Positions 49,076-58,122 of a stretch of 64,000 bases of DNA are shown in pieces; within the stretch, counting starts at the first letter, position 1, and the number at the start of each line of letters is the position of its first letter. The translations under genes and the position numbers were made by a program. This DNA is from Paucibacter sp. DJ2R-2 (GTDB lineage Bacteria; Pseudomonadota; Gammaproteobacteria; Burkholderiales; Burkholderiaceae_C), in the NCBI RefSeq assembly GCF_025717675.1, contig NZ_JAJIRT010000003.1, positions 372,001-436,000 of the forward strand, written 5' to 3'. The notes beneath the pieces are model-generated. The model was given only the letters and a program-made list of their open reading frames with translations, was not told the origin of the DNA and searched no databases.

Positions 49076-49771
49076 ATGGACGCTCGACGCCTGCGGCTCG
49101 ATCTGGCCCTGCAGCTGTTGCAGCAGGCCGGCGCTTTGCTGCCTGAGGCGGAACCTTACAGCGAGGATTGGGTGCAAGGCATTCTGGATGCCTTGTGCGA
49201 CCTGTCCAGCAAGGACGCTTTGACCGGCCTGGTCAATCGTCGCAGTTTCGAGATGGCGCTGTCGCGCGAAGTGGACCGGGTTGCTCGGTCCGGCGAGTCG
49301 GCCTTGCTCCTGATGCTGGACATCGACCATTTCAAGGCCGTCAACGACAGCTACGGCCATGCGGCCGGTGATGTGGTGATTCAAGCCGTGGCCGGAGCGC
49401 TCAATCAGGTGGTGCGGCCCATGGATACGGTGGCCCGCGTTGGCGGCGAGGAATTCGCCATCGTCCTGCCCAAATGTGCGGCCGGTTTTGCCGCGACGGT
49501 GGCTGAGCGCTTGCGTGAGCGGGTGGCCGAGTTGCGCATCGAGATTGCCTCGGGCCAAGTTTTGTCGGTGACGGTCAGCCTGGGTGGTGCTTTTGCGCCG
49601 CAGTGGGTGAGGTCTTCGTCCTTGCTTTGGATGGAGCGGGCCGATCGTCAGCTTTACCGGGCCAAGGCCGAAGGTCGCAACCGCGCCTGTCTGGAGAATC
49701 AGGTGGAGTCCCTGGTCAGCGCCGAGGAAAAAGGCATGTTGTTCGCCATAACGCAACAGGAAAGTGAATGA
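49076..49771 (+). CDS. Diguanylate cyclase (GGDEF)
   Basis: A protein of about 231 residues making c-di-GMP from two GTP. A short helical N-terminus (~45 residues) with no sensor fold leads into KDALTGLVNRRSFEM, LDIDHFKAVNDSYGHAAGD and GGEEF (residues 123-127). An I-site RPMD (114-117) five residues before it implies product feedback inhibition. The frame starts with TTG at 49049, which has a GGAA before it and is a possible longer start. Its stop overlaps the ATG of the MinD-like gene, so this cyclase is translationally coupled to an ATPase and a haemoglobin. Confidence 0.94.
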   Translation: MDARRLRLDLALQLLQQAGALLPEAEPYSEDWVQGILDALCDLSSKDALTGLVNRRSFEMALSREVDRVARSGESALLLMLDIDHFKAVNDSYGHAAGDVVIQAVAGALNQVVRPMDTVARVGGEEFAIVLPKCAAGFAATVAERLRERVAELRIEIASGQVLSVTVSLGGAFAPQWVRSSSLLWMERADRQLYRAKAEGRNRACLENQVESLVSAEEKGMLFAITQQESE

Positions 49772-50607
49772 GTACGACACCTGATCCTGCTGCATCGATG
49801 CCGATGGCACCGCAAGGGGCGGCTCGGCCGGCGCCCAAGGCGGGCAGCCGCGCGGGTGCCCGCACTTTGGCCGTGACCAGCGGCAAGGGCGGCGTGGGCA
49901 AGACCTTTGTCACGGCCAACCTGGCTGCCGCTTTGGCCCTGCGCGGCCAGAAAGTGCTGGTGCTGGACGCTGACCTGGGCCTGGCCAATCTCGATGTGGT
50001 GCTGAACTTGCACCCCAAGCTGACCCTGCACGATGTGTTCACGGACAAAGCGACCCTGGAGCAGGCCATCCTGCCGGCGCCGGGCGGCTTTTCGGTGCTG
50101 CTCGCCGGCTCCGGCATGGTCGAATACTCGCGCCTGACGCCTGAGGTGCGAGACAAGCTCTTGCACATCGTCGAGATGGTGCGTCCGCGCTTCGACTGGA
50201 TCTTGTTCGATACCGGTGCTGGTATCTCCGATGTGGTGCTGTTTTCCATCTCCATGGCCGCCGATGTGCTGGTTGTGGCCACGCCGGAGCCCACCTCGCT
50301 GACCGATGCCTACGCCACCATCAAGGTGCTGGCCACCCAGCAGGACCGTCGCGAAGTCGGCCTGCTGGTCAATCAGGCCAACCGAGTCGGTGAAGGCAAG
50401 CTGATTTGCGGGCAATTGCAGCAGGTGCTGCAGCGCTTTGTCGGCGCCAAGCCTGGCCAGGCCTTCAAGTTGGAGTTGCTCGGCGAGGTCAAGAGTGATC
50501 AGGCGGTGCGCCAGGCGGTGCTCAAGCGCCAGTTGGTGCTCGAACACTACCCTGGCAGTGACGCGGCCCAGGCCATCAAGGCATTGGCCAATAAACTGCT
50601 GGGATGA
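49768..50607 (+). CDS. MinD/ParA-family ATPase, FlhG/FleN-like
   Basis: A 279-residue P-loop ATPase. Deviant Walker A SGKGGVGKT (residues 38-46, signature Lys40), Walker A' VLDADLGLANLDVVLN (~66-80) in the FlhG/YlxH form, and FDTGAGISD as Walker B-like. The C-terminus can form an amphipathic helix (DAAQAIKALANKLLG), as in membrane-targeted MinD/FlhG. The ~30-residue N-terminus is Pro/Ala-rich and lacks the DQAxxLR motif by which FlhG activates FlhF. No flhF or flagellar gene is adjacent. It overlaps both neighbours by ATGA. It might place flagella or other surface structures; that is inference. Confidence 0.9.
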   Translation: MSTTPDPAASMPMAPQGAARPAPKAGSRAGARTLAVTSGKGGVGKTFVTANLAAALALRGQKVLVLDADLGLANLDVVLNLHPKLTLHDVFTDKATLEQAILPAPGGFSVLLAGSGMVEYSRLTPEVRDKLLHIVEMVRPRFDWILFDTGAGISDVVLFSISMAADVLVVATPEPTSLTDAYATIKVLATQQDRREVGLLVNQANRVGEGKLICGQLQQVLQRFVGAKPGQAFKLELLGEVKSDQAVRQAVLKRQLVLEHYPGSDAAQAIKALANKLLG

Positions 50608-51047
50608 GCAGTTCAGACACGTCCCCCGAATCTTCCTCTTCCTCCACGCCGCCCGGCTCGTCAGAGCTCAGGCCTGCCACTGCCTTCGAGTGGGTGGGCG
50701 GCGAGGCGCGAGTGCGCGCCTTGGTCGATCGTTTTTACGACCTGATGGAGTTAGAGCCCGCCTTCACCGAACTGCGAGCCGCCCATGGCCCCAGCCTCGA
50801 CAGCGCTCGCGACAAGCTGTTCTGGTTCCTCTGCGGATGGTTGGGCGGCCCCGACCATTACATCGAACGCTTCGGCCACCCGCGCCTGCGCGCCCGGCAT
50901 CTGCCATTCAAAATTGGCATCGCTGAGCGTGACCAGTGGGTCGCCTGCATGGGCATGGCCATGCAAGATGTCGCGCTGGACCCCGCGTTGCAGCAGCGTC
51001 TGCTCGAGAGCTTTATGGGGACGGCGGACTGGATGAGGAATGTTTGA
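50604..51047 (+). CDS. Group II truncated haemoglobin
   Basis: A 147-residue haem protein. After a Ser/Pro-rich N-terminus the 2-on-2 globin fold runs from FEWVGGEARVRALVDRFYDLM. Key group II positions are visible: Tyr45 (B10), proximal His99 (F8) in RARHLPFKIG and Trp112 (G8) in DQWVACM. KLFWFLCGWLGGPDHYIERFG forms the E/F region. Such proteins bind O2 or NO tightly. It is third in the overlapping operon with the diguanylate cyclase and MinD-like ATPase, so it might supply an oxygen or NO input; this is unproven. Confidence 0.93.
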   Translation: MSSSDTSPESSSSSTPPGSSELRPATAFEWVGGEARVRALVDRFYDLMELEPAFTELRAAHGPSLDSARDKLFWFLCGWLGGPDHYIERFGHPRLRARHLPFKIGIAERDQWVACMGMAMQDVALDPALQQRLLESFMGTADWMRNV

Positions 51048-51054
51048 GCCCCTC

Positions 51055-51162
51055 GCCCGCGGGTACGCGGGCGGTCCCCCGAGGGGACCGGACTCAGCGG
51101 CCGGCGTGGCCGGCGGCTGAGCCCTCAAGCCGGCCATGGGGCGGCCCGGCGGCCGGCTTGAG
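51055..51162. repeat. Cluster of four GC-rich hairpins between convergent genes
   Basis: Four adjoining inverted repeats: GCCCGC/GCGGGC (51055-51072); CGGTCCCC/GGGGACCG (51072-51090); CTCAGC...GCTGAG with inner GCCGGC/GCCGGC (51093-51121); and a perfect 12-base CTCAAGCCGGCC/GGCCGGCTTGAG (51124-51162). No T-runs follow. The form resembles extragenic palindromic elements more than a simple terminator. Confidence 0.7.
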
Positions 51163-51184
51163 TGGAACTGGTGGCGCTTTTGCG

Positions 51185-51868
51185 CTACGTGCCTGCCAGT
51201 AAGACCATCAAGGCGCCGCTGCCGCCGTCGCTGGCGCGGGCCTGGACAAAGGCCAGGACTTGGTCTTTCTGCACCAACCAGCGGCGCACGCGCGCTTTCA
51301 GCACCGGCTCGCGGCCGGGCGAGCCATTGCCTTTGCCGTGGACCACGCGCACGCAGCGCAGGCCGCGGCGAGCGCTGTCCTGGACGAACTGGCCCAAGGC
51401 CTCGCGGGCCTGATCCCGACGCAGACCGTGCAAGTCCAGCTGGGCTTGCAAGCTCCAGTGGCCGCGCCGCAGCTTGCGCACCACTTCTTGCGTGATCTCG
51501 GGCCGGCGAAAGGACAGGGTGTCGTCGGTTTCCAGCAAGGTGTCGACATCAAAGTCGTCGGACAAGGCCTGCAAGAGGACCTGTCGCTCATCGGCTTCAC
51601 GCTGCAGGGGCTCGGGCGCAGGCGGGGGCAGGCGATGCATCACTCGCTGCTGGCTGGCCGCCAGGCGCGTGACCGGGCCGATGCTGAGCTCGAAGATGCG
51701 CCGTTCCTGCTCGGCCAGGCGGGCGGCCGCGGCCAGGCGCTCCTGGCGTTCTTCCTCGGCGCGCCGCTGCAGCGCCAGTTCGCGCTGCAGCAGCTTCAGG
51801 TCTTGAAGGCTGTTCAGGGCGGGCGTCGAGCGTTTGGAGGGCGAGGGCTTCATGGCGAGCGCCATCAT
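51185..51868 (-). CDS. Smr-domain protein (MutS2 C-terminal-like nuclease domain)
   Basis: A 227-residue protein. An N-terminal helical, Arg/Glu-rich region precedes a C-terminal Smr domain: [15 protein letters not shown] and [13 protein letters not shown], the LDxH and HGxG motifs of this nicking-endonuclease fold. It fits the SmrA/YdaL-type proteobacterial proteins. The ATG overlaps the radC stop by ATGA, which supports the 51868 start over ATG 51853. DNA or RNA substrate is unknown; the link to radC suggests nucleic-acid metabolism. Confidence 0.9.
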   Translation of the reverse strand: MMALAMKPSPSKRSTPALNSLQDLKLLQRELALQRRAEEERQERLAAAARLAEQERRIFELSIGPVTRLAASQQRVMHRLPPPAPEPLQREADERQVLLQALSDDFDVDTLLETDDTLSFRRPEITQEVVRKLRRGHWSLQAQLDLHGLRRDQAREALGQFVQDSARRGLRCVRVVHGKGNGSPGREPVLKARVRRWLVQKDQVLAFVQARASDGGSGALMVLLAGT

Positions 51869-52539
51869 ATTTGCCCACGCTCCGCCATCGAGATGACCTC
51901 GCCCATGCCCACCACGAAATGGTCAAGTACCCGGATGTCCACCAGGCTCAGCGCCGACTGCAGGGCCTTGGTCAGGATCTCATCGGCGCGCGAAGGTTCG
52001 GCCACGCCGGAGGGGTGGTTGTGGGCCAGGATCACGGCGGCCGCGCCCAGAGCCAGGCCTCGTTTGACGACCTCGCGAGGGTAGACGCTGGTTTGCGTCA
52101 AGGTGCCGCGAAACATCTCCTCCAGCGCGATCAGGCGGTGCTGGGCGTCAAGGAAAAGCACGGCAAAGACCTCGTGATCCCGGCCGCCGAGCTGGAGGCT
52201 GAGGTAGCGGCGGACTGCCTCGGGGGCATCGAACACCGCACGCTGTGCCAACTCACCGTGCAGGGACCGGCGGGCAATCTCGAGCACGGCCGCGATTTCG
52301 GCCCGCTTGGCCGGGCCCAGGCCTTTGATCTGCTTCAGGTCCGCCACGCTGGCATGCAAGAGTCCGTGCCAGCCGCCAAAGCGGTCGAGCAGTTGCTGCG
52401 CCATCTGCAGCACGGGCAAACCCTTCAGCCCGGTTCGCAGCAGCAAGGCCAGCAGCTCCGCATCGGCCAGAGCTTCAGGGCCGCGGGCCAGCAGCTTCTC
52501 GCGTGGCCGGGCGTCGGGCGGCAGGTCATGGAGCGGCAT
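51865..52539 (-). CDS. radC: RadC family JAMM-domain protein
   Basis: A 224-residue protein. The N-terminal helix-hairpin-helix part includes [26 protein letters not shown] and [12 protein letters not shown]; the C-terminal JAMM/MPN+ domain has [15 protein letters not shown] and the metal-binding [11 protein letters not shown] motif. Despite the historical name, involvement in recombination repair is not established. The frame opens to 52677, but ATG at 52539 gives the standard [15 protein letters not shown] start. Divergent from fkpB with 136 bases between; translationally coupled to the smr gene. Confidence 0.95.
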   Translation of the reverse strand: MPLHDLPPDARPREKLLARGPEALADAELLALLLRTGLKGLPVLQMAQQLLDRFGGWHGLLHASVADLKQIKGLGPAKRAEIAAVLEIARRSLHGELAQRAVFDAPEAVRRYLSLQLGGRDHEVFAVLFLDAQHRLIALEEMFRGTLTQTSVYPREVVKRGLALGAAAVILAHNHPSGVAEPSRADEILTKALQSALSLVDIRVLDHFVVGMGEVISMAERGQI

Positions 52540-52675
52540 GGCGGAGACTCCGGACAGGCTGGAGGCAGGGGGCTGGGGCAAGAGGGAAGGGAGGTCTGCA
52601 AGGCTTTGGCGGCGCCTCGCCCAAGCCCAATGCGCGCAGGCCCTAAAATCGCGGCAATTCCGACCCCGTGCCCTC

Positions 52676-53119
52676 ATGAATCTTATCCAAGCCGGTTCTT
52701 TCCTGACTCTGCACTACCGCCTTTCGGGGCCGGACGGTGCCGACGTCATCAACACCTTCGATGACAAGCCAGCCACGCTGTCCCTGGGCACGGGCGAGTT
52801 GTCGCCGGCCATCGAAGCGCGCCTGATCGGCCTGGCCGAAGGCACGCGCACCCAGTTCGAGCTGGCCGCCGGCGAAGCCTTTGGTGAGCGCAATGCCGAT
52901 ATGTTGCAGCGGGTCAAGCTGAGCTTGTTGCGCCAGCTCGGCGACCCGCACGAGGAGTACCACGTCGGCGATGTGGTGCAGTTCCCCACGCCCGACGGCC
53001 AGGCCAGCTATGCGGGTGTGATCCGGGAAGTGGATGGCGAAGCGCTTTTGTTCGACTTCAACCATCCGCTGGCCGGCCAGCCGGTGAGTTTTGAAGTGCA
53101 AGTGATCGGGGTGCTCTGA
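52676..53119 (+). CDS. fkpB: FKBP-type peptidyl-prolyl isomerase (SlpA/FkpB-like)
   Basis: A 147-residue cytosolic isomerase/chaperone. The core FKBP half-motifs [38 protein letters not shown] and the insert-in-flap domain ([10 protein letters not shown]...[15 protein letters not shown]) fit SlpA/FkpB. The C-terminus [20 protein letters not shown] is the family end. It lies one base before the ispH ATG, the common fkpB-ispH pair. Confidence 0.94.
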   Translation: MNLIQAGSFLTLHYRLSGPDGADVINTFDDKPATLSLGTGELSPAIEARLIGLAEGTRTQFELAAGEAFGERNADMLQRVKLSLLRQLGDPHEEYHVGDVVQFPTPDGQASYAGVIREVDGEALLFDFNHPLAGQPVSFEVQVIGVL

Positions 53120-53120
53120 C

Positions 53121-54095
53121 ATGCCGAATATCAAGCCTCAGGAAGTTCTGCTGGCCGAACCGCGCGGTTTTTGCGCCGGCGTGGACCGTGCCATCGAAAT
53201 CGTCGAGCGAGCGCTCGTGAAGTTCGGCGCGCCGATCTATGTGCGCCACGAGATCGTGCACAACACCTATGTGGTCAATGATTTGAAGGCGCGAGGCGCC
53301 ATCTTCATCGAGGACTTGGCCGAAGTGCCGCCGGGCGCCACCTTGGTGTTCAGCGCCCACGGCGTCAGCCAAGCGGTGCGCCAGGAAGCGGCCCAACGCG
53401 GCTTCCAGGTGTTTGACGCGACCTGCCCCTTGGTGACCAAGGTCCATGTGGAAGTGGCCAAGCTGCACCGCGAGGGCTATGAGTTCATCATGATCGGCCA
53501 CAAGGGGCATCCCGAGGTCGAGGGCACCATGGGCCAGCTCAGTGAAGGCATCTATCTGGTCGAGGAGGTCGGCGATGTGCCCCATGTGCGCGTCAACAAT
53601 CCGGCCAAGCTGGCGGTGGTGACGCAGACCACGCTCAGCGTTGACGATGCGGCCGAGATTCTGGCGGCGGTGAAAGCGCATTTCCCCTTGGTGCGTGAGC
53701 CCAAGAAGCAAGACATCTGCTACGCCACCCAGAACCGCCAGGACGCGGTCAAGGTGTTGGCGCCGCAGGTCGATGTGGTCATCGTCGTTGGCAGCCCGAC
53801 CAGCTCAAACAGCAATCGCTTGCGTGAGCTGGCTCAGCGCCTCGGTACGCCCGGCTATATGGTCGACGCCGCTGAAGATTTGCAGCCCGAGTGGCTGGAC
53901 GGCCGTGCCCGTGTCGGCCTGACCGCCGGGGCCTCGGCGCCGGACGTGTTGGTGCAGGCTGTGATTCAGCGCTTGCGCGAACTGGGCGCGACCACGGTGC
54001 GCAGCCTGCCAGGCGTGGAAGAGCATGTGCGCTTCCCATTGCCCATGGGGCTGGGCGACAAATCCATGGCCGAGCTGAGCAGCTCTCGATCTTGA
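53121..54095 (+). CDS. ispH: 4-hydroxy-3-methylbut-2-enyl diphosphate reductase
   Basis: A 324-residue [4Fe-4S] enzyme of the last step of the MEP isoprenoid pathway, making isopentenyl and dimethylallyl diphosphate. The three cluster cysteines are in [23 protein letters not shown] and [39 protein letters not shown] and [11 protein letters not shown] are the substrate-binding histidine, glutamate and serine/asparagine segments. ATG at 53121 is directly after the fkpB stop. Confidence 0.98.
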   Translation: MPNIKPQEVLLAEPRGFCAGVDRAIEIVERALVKFGAPIYVRHEIVHNTYVVNDLKARGAIFIEDLAEVPPGATLVFSAHGVSQAVRQEAAQRGFQVFDATCPLVTKVHVEVAKLHREGYEFIMIGHKGHPEVEGTMGQLSEGIYLVEEVGDVPHVRVNNPAKLAVVTQTTLSVDDAAEILAAVKAHFPLVREPKKQDICYATQNRQDAVKVLAPQVDVVIVVGSPTSSNSNRLRELAQRLGTPGYMVDAAEDLQPEWLDGRARVGLTAGASAPDVLVQAVIQRLRELGATTVRSLPGVEEHVRFPLPMGLGDKSMAELSSSRS

Positions 54096-55478
<1,383 letters not shown>

Positions 55479-55489
55479 GCGAGAAAGTA

Positions 55490-55518
55490 CTGGCAAATCT
55501 GAAAAAGCTCGCTATACT
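55490..55518 (+). promoter_or_regulatory. Promoter of tRNA-Ser
   Basis: CTGGCA (55490-55495) and TATACT (55513-55518) separated by 17 bases, about 42 bases upstream of the mature tRNA. Confidence 0.6.
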
Positions 55519-55560
55519 AGCGGGCTTACTCGCGGCAACCAACGCGAGCACCAGAATACC

Positions 55561-55648
55561 GGAGAGGTGGCAGAGTGGTTGAATGTACCTGACTCGAAAT
55601 CAGGCGGACGGTAACGTCTCGGGGGTTCGAATCCCCCCCTCTCCTCCA
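55561..55648 (+). tRNA. tRNA-Ser (anticodon CGA)
   Basis: An 88-base class II tRNA: acceptor GGAGAGG with CCTCTCC, discriminator T and encoded CCA. Anticodon stem CCTGA/TCAGG with loop CTCGAAA gives anticodon CGA (reads UCG). A long variable arm (CGGACGGTAACGTCTC) precedes the T arm GGGGG-TTCGAAT-CCCCC. tRNA-Ser genes are common integration sites, and atypical-looking sequence follows directly. Confidence 0.97.
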
Positions 55649-55660
55649 AGTAGTACGTAA

Positions 55661-55690
55661 AAAACGGGCCCTCTGGGCCTGTTTTGCGTT
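55661..55690 (+). terminator. Terminator of tRNA-Ser
   Basis: AAAACGGGCCC (55661-55671) pairs with GGGCCTGTTTT (55675-55685) around a 3-base loop with one mismatch, followed by a T-containing run. The left 11 bases recur at 57527. Confidence 0.8.
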
Positions 55691-56178
55691 TCTACCCATC
55701 ATCCTGCCCATTAGTGGTTGGTCCGGTTGCCTATAGCTTGCTCGTGTGCATCGTTTACTTGGTTGTAGCTACAGGGACTTCACCGTCGTAACCTCGGCCG
55801 GAAACCCTGCAACCGCACATTGACGGTGGCGACCAAATGGAGAGATCTCCCTCTTGCCGCCTAGTGGGGCCTGCTTGGAATCAGTAGAGGCCGTCGTTAC
55901 AACTTTCAAACCTGTGGTTCTTGGAGCGCACGGAGCACAGTTTCCCGGTCCGGGGGGGCGTGATGGCAGAGGTGCAGCATGCTTAAGGGTTGCCCTCTGC
56001 AAGGTTTTGGCGTTTACCTGTCATTGTTGACAAATGGAAGTTGTTGGCGACAGATGGCATAAGTTTGGCGGCGTAAAGTCAGATTCACTGCGGTCAATCC
56101 AGATCCAATGAGCACATTCCTTCGCCGAGGCCATCCGTTCGGATTGCATCAAGGCGGGAGAGGGCGAAGCGCGGGAGA
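55691..56178. other. Gene-free, apparently atypical region after tRNA-Ser
   Basis: About 490 bases with no supported gene and, by eye, lower GC than the surrounding coding DNA. At 56017-56070 are TTGACA-containing near-repeats (GACAAATGG at 56029, GACAGATGG at 56049, 20 bases apart) preceded by an inverted TGTCA/TGACA, features resembling the end of a transposable element. No transposase gene is present. Confidence 0.45.
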
Positions 56179-56865
56179 ATGACGCGCATGCTTAAGCTTC
56201 TTTTTCCAATGGTTGCCATTTTGCTGGCGTCCTGCGGTGGCGGTGATGCTCCGGCCTCTGCCACCTGTACCGCTTTGCCGATGGTTCGAATCCAATTGTT
56301 CGGCGATTCAACGCAGGTTGGTTTCGATTCCGCCTCGCCCGGTGAGGTGGCGCCGCACAACCCTGCCGCCGCGCTGCAAGCCTTTTTTGATGCTCGATAT
56401 GGATTGGGTAAGGTCAAGGTCAGCAGTCGGGCGGTGAACGGGTCCGGCGCCTGGCAACTGGTCGCAGGTAGCGACACCTTGAACTTGCCTTGGCCTGGTT
56501 CAGTGGCGGCCGAAATCGTCGTGGTGAACCACGGCATCAATGACTTCTATCTAGTCAATGACATCGCAGCCTATCGAAAGAACCTGCAGACGTTGAGCAT
56601 GGCACCCGGCGCTCGCGTCGTGTTCGAGACACCCAACGTCTTGCGAAAGCTGGATATCAGCCCTTTTGTGAGGGTTATGCGAGAGGTGGCCGCAGAGAAG
56701 GGGCTTCCGCTGGCTGACGTGTTCGCCTACACCAGCGCTCTGCCCGACTGGCCGGTGCTGCTCCACGACAACGCCCACCCGAGCGACAGCCTGTATCAGA
56801 TGATCAGCCGTGACGTGCTGCAGCCGACTATTGCGCCCATCGTGGCGCAGATGCTTTGCCGGTAG
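56179..56865 (+). CDS. SGNH/GDSL-family hydrolase lipoprotein
   Basis: A 228-residue exported protein. The signal peptide ends in a lipobox LASC (Cys ~19) followed by GGGD. GDSL hydrolase blocks: block I LFGDSTQVG (nucleophile Ser), block III HGINDF (Asn), and block V DNAHPSDSLY (Asp and His). The fold is that of SGNH esterases that act on O-acyl groups of envelope or extracellular polymers. ATG at 56179 is used; MLKLL three codons in is an alternative. It stands alone in the atypical block after tRNA-Ser; the substrate is unknown. Confidence 0.85.
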   Translation: MTRMLKLLFPMVAILLASCGGGDAPASATCTALPMVRIQLFGDSTQVGFDSASPGEVAPHNPAAALQAFFDARYGLGKVKVSSRAVNGSGAWQLVAGSDTLNLPWPGSVAAEIVVVNHGINDFYLVNDIAAYRKNLQTLSMAPGARVVFETPNVLRKLDISPFVRVMREVAAEKGLPLADVFAYTSALPDWPVLLHDNAHPSDSLYQMISRDVLQPTIAPIVAQMLCR

Positions 56866-57526
56866 CTATTTCACGGCGCAATTGGCTGCACCTGGCTGGC
56901 GCGACATCGCTCAGGTGAATGTGATCTTTGCCATGGCGCCGGCAGTGCTTACCCGGGGCAGTGCGGCGGTGGCGGCGATGATGCCTAGATAAGTGCATGA
57001 AAAGTCCAGTCGAATTGCAGGACTGCTTTCTGCTGTGTATGGCGGTGGCTGTGCGCTAGCTTTTTGGATTGGTGGGCGACTTCCCGTACAACGGGCCTCT
57101 CGTGGGGCGCATCTTCACCGATGTGGGTTGGGCTGCGCAGCAAGTTCATCAGGGAGAACTGGATGAGCCTGCGATTGAGGTGGCGATGCGATTGTTGGAA
57201 TTAGCACTGAGCATTCCGGTGGCGCAAGAGATTCGATCTCTATCAGGGAGGGCGGCCTGGGCCCGCGTCGAAGTGAACGCCCCCGCGGCGCTTCTGGGGC
57301 CGCCATCAAGGAATCAGACAACTTCTCATTAGACGCCGCTGGAAACGGCGAGTCCACAGTGCCTACCATCCGATTCATGATCAGTGCAAAGGGTTGTTTC
57401 TAGGAGCAGCAGGTGTCGGCAGACCGGTGAACGAACCGGGGAACGTAATCAGATCGGCAATGAGTAGAGCAAGCATTCTCGCGACCTGCAGCCTGATTTC
57501 CGATGCCTTACCTCAGCAGGCGCAGC
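56866..57526. other. Gene-free region with possible decayed sequence
   Basis: About 660 bases in which I see no supported gene. An open frame at 57069-57332 has neither a good ribosome-binding site nor a recognisable domain. The stretch ends in a rho-independent terminator at 57527-57556 with no visible gene before it, so an unannotated small RNA or a decayed gene is possible. Confidence 0.4.
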
Positions 57527-57556
57527 AAAACGGGCCCATGTGGCCCGTCTTTGTTT
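57527..57556 (+). terminator. Orphan rho-independent terminator
   Basis: ACGGGCC (57530-57536) pairs with GGCCCGT (57542-57548), A-rich before and TCTTTGTTTT after. Its left arm and flank match the tRNA-Ser terminator over AAAACGGGCCC. Confidence 0.75.
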
Positions 57557-57611
57557 TGTGCGCGCCGATTTTGTGATCGGCGTTGGATGGGGGCAAAGGT
57601 GTGCCGTCGAC

Positions 57612-57872
57612 TCAGTCCGGCATACCCATCAGCAGGTCACCGCCGGCATCGAGCCAGGTCTCCCAGTCGCAGTCTTCAAGCTCTAGCGTTTGCGGAGTGG
57701 CCGTAGGCAGGGCGGGTGCCATTGGGGCGATGTTGCCGTGCTGGGATTCGCGCATGCTGCGGGCCTTGATCCGACGGCGCATCGCATGCTGCGGCGTGGC
57801 GGCAGCGTGGACCTGCGGCAGGACCGAACTGAGAAACGAGGCGTGGCTGCTGGAACGGTTCTGGAACTGCAT
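57612..57872 (-). CDS. Small protein of unknown function with a strong ribosome-binding site
   Basis: An 86-residue protein from ATG 57872. A strong AGGAGAG site lies 7 bases upstream, which is why this start is chosen and why the gene is believed real. The N-terminal half is Ser/His/Ala-rich and basic (QHAMRRRIKARSMRESQ); the last ~25 residues are acidic with a likely helix (LELEDCDWETWLDAGGDLL). There is no signal peptide or membrane segment and I recognise no family. A leader with two hairpins and a repeated decamer lies upstream. Confidence 0.65.
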   Translation of the reverse strand: MQFQNRSSSHASFLSSVLPQVHAAATPQHAMRRRIKARSMRESQHGNIAPMAPALPTATPQTLELEDCDWETWLDAGGDLLMGMPD

Positions 57873-57960
57873 GTGGGCTCTCCTGTCGATGGATGCAACT
57901 GTCCTCCGAAGGTGGCCTGCTTCACACCCCCGCAAAGGGTGCCCTCCGATGGGGGAGGTG
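57873..57960 (-). promoter_or_regulatory. Structured 5' leader with repeated CCWTCGGAGG motif
   Basis: On the minus strand the decamer CCATCGGAGG (57943-57952) and CCTTCGGAGG (57903-57912) recur 40 bases apart. Two hairpins can form: CCTCC/GGAGG (57943-57947 with 57954-57958) and CACCC/GGGTG (57925-57929 with 57937-57941). The CCTCC arms are complementary to a Shine-Dalgarno sequence, so pairing with the AGGAGAG site is conceivable. No known riboswitch consensus was matched. Confidence 0.4.
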
Positions 57961-58122
57961 AACTGGCTTGACCGATGCTCCCAGCTCTGATTGTCCGGCG
58001 TGCCCGCATATCTGTGACGCCCGGCGTGAAGATGACCAAAATCTCCTCAGGCCGCCCTCACAATGAGTGCTTGGGCTGGCGCCGTCGATGCCCGCGCTGT
58101 GACGAACGCAAAGGAGTCTTCC

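Noticed and set aside
57069..57332. Open frame of 87 codons in the gene-poor block
   Set aside because: No ribosome-binding site, no recognisable domain, and codon use unlike the neighbouring genes; probably chance.
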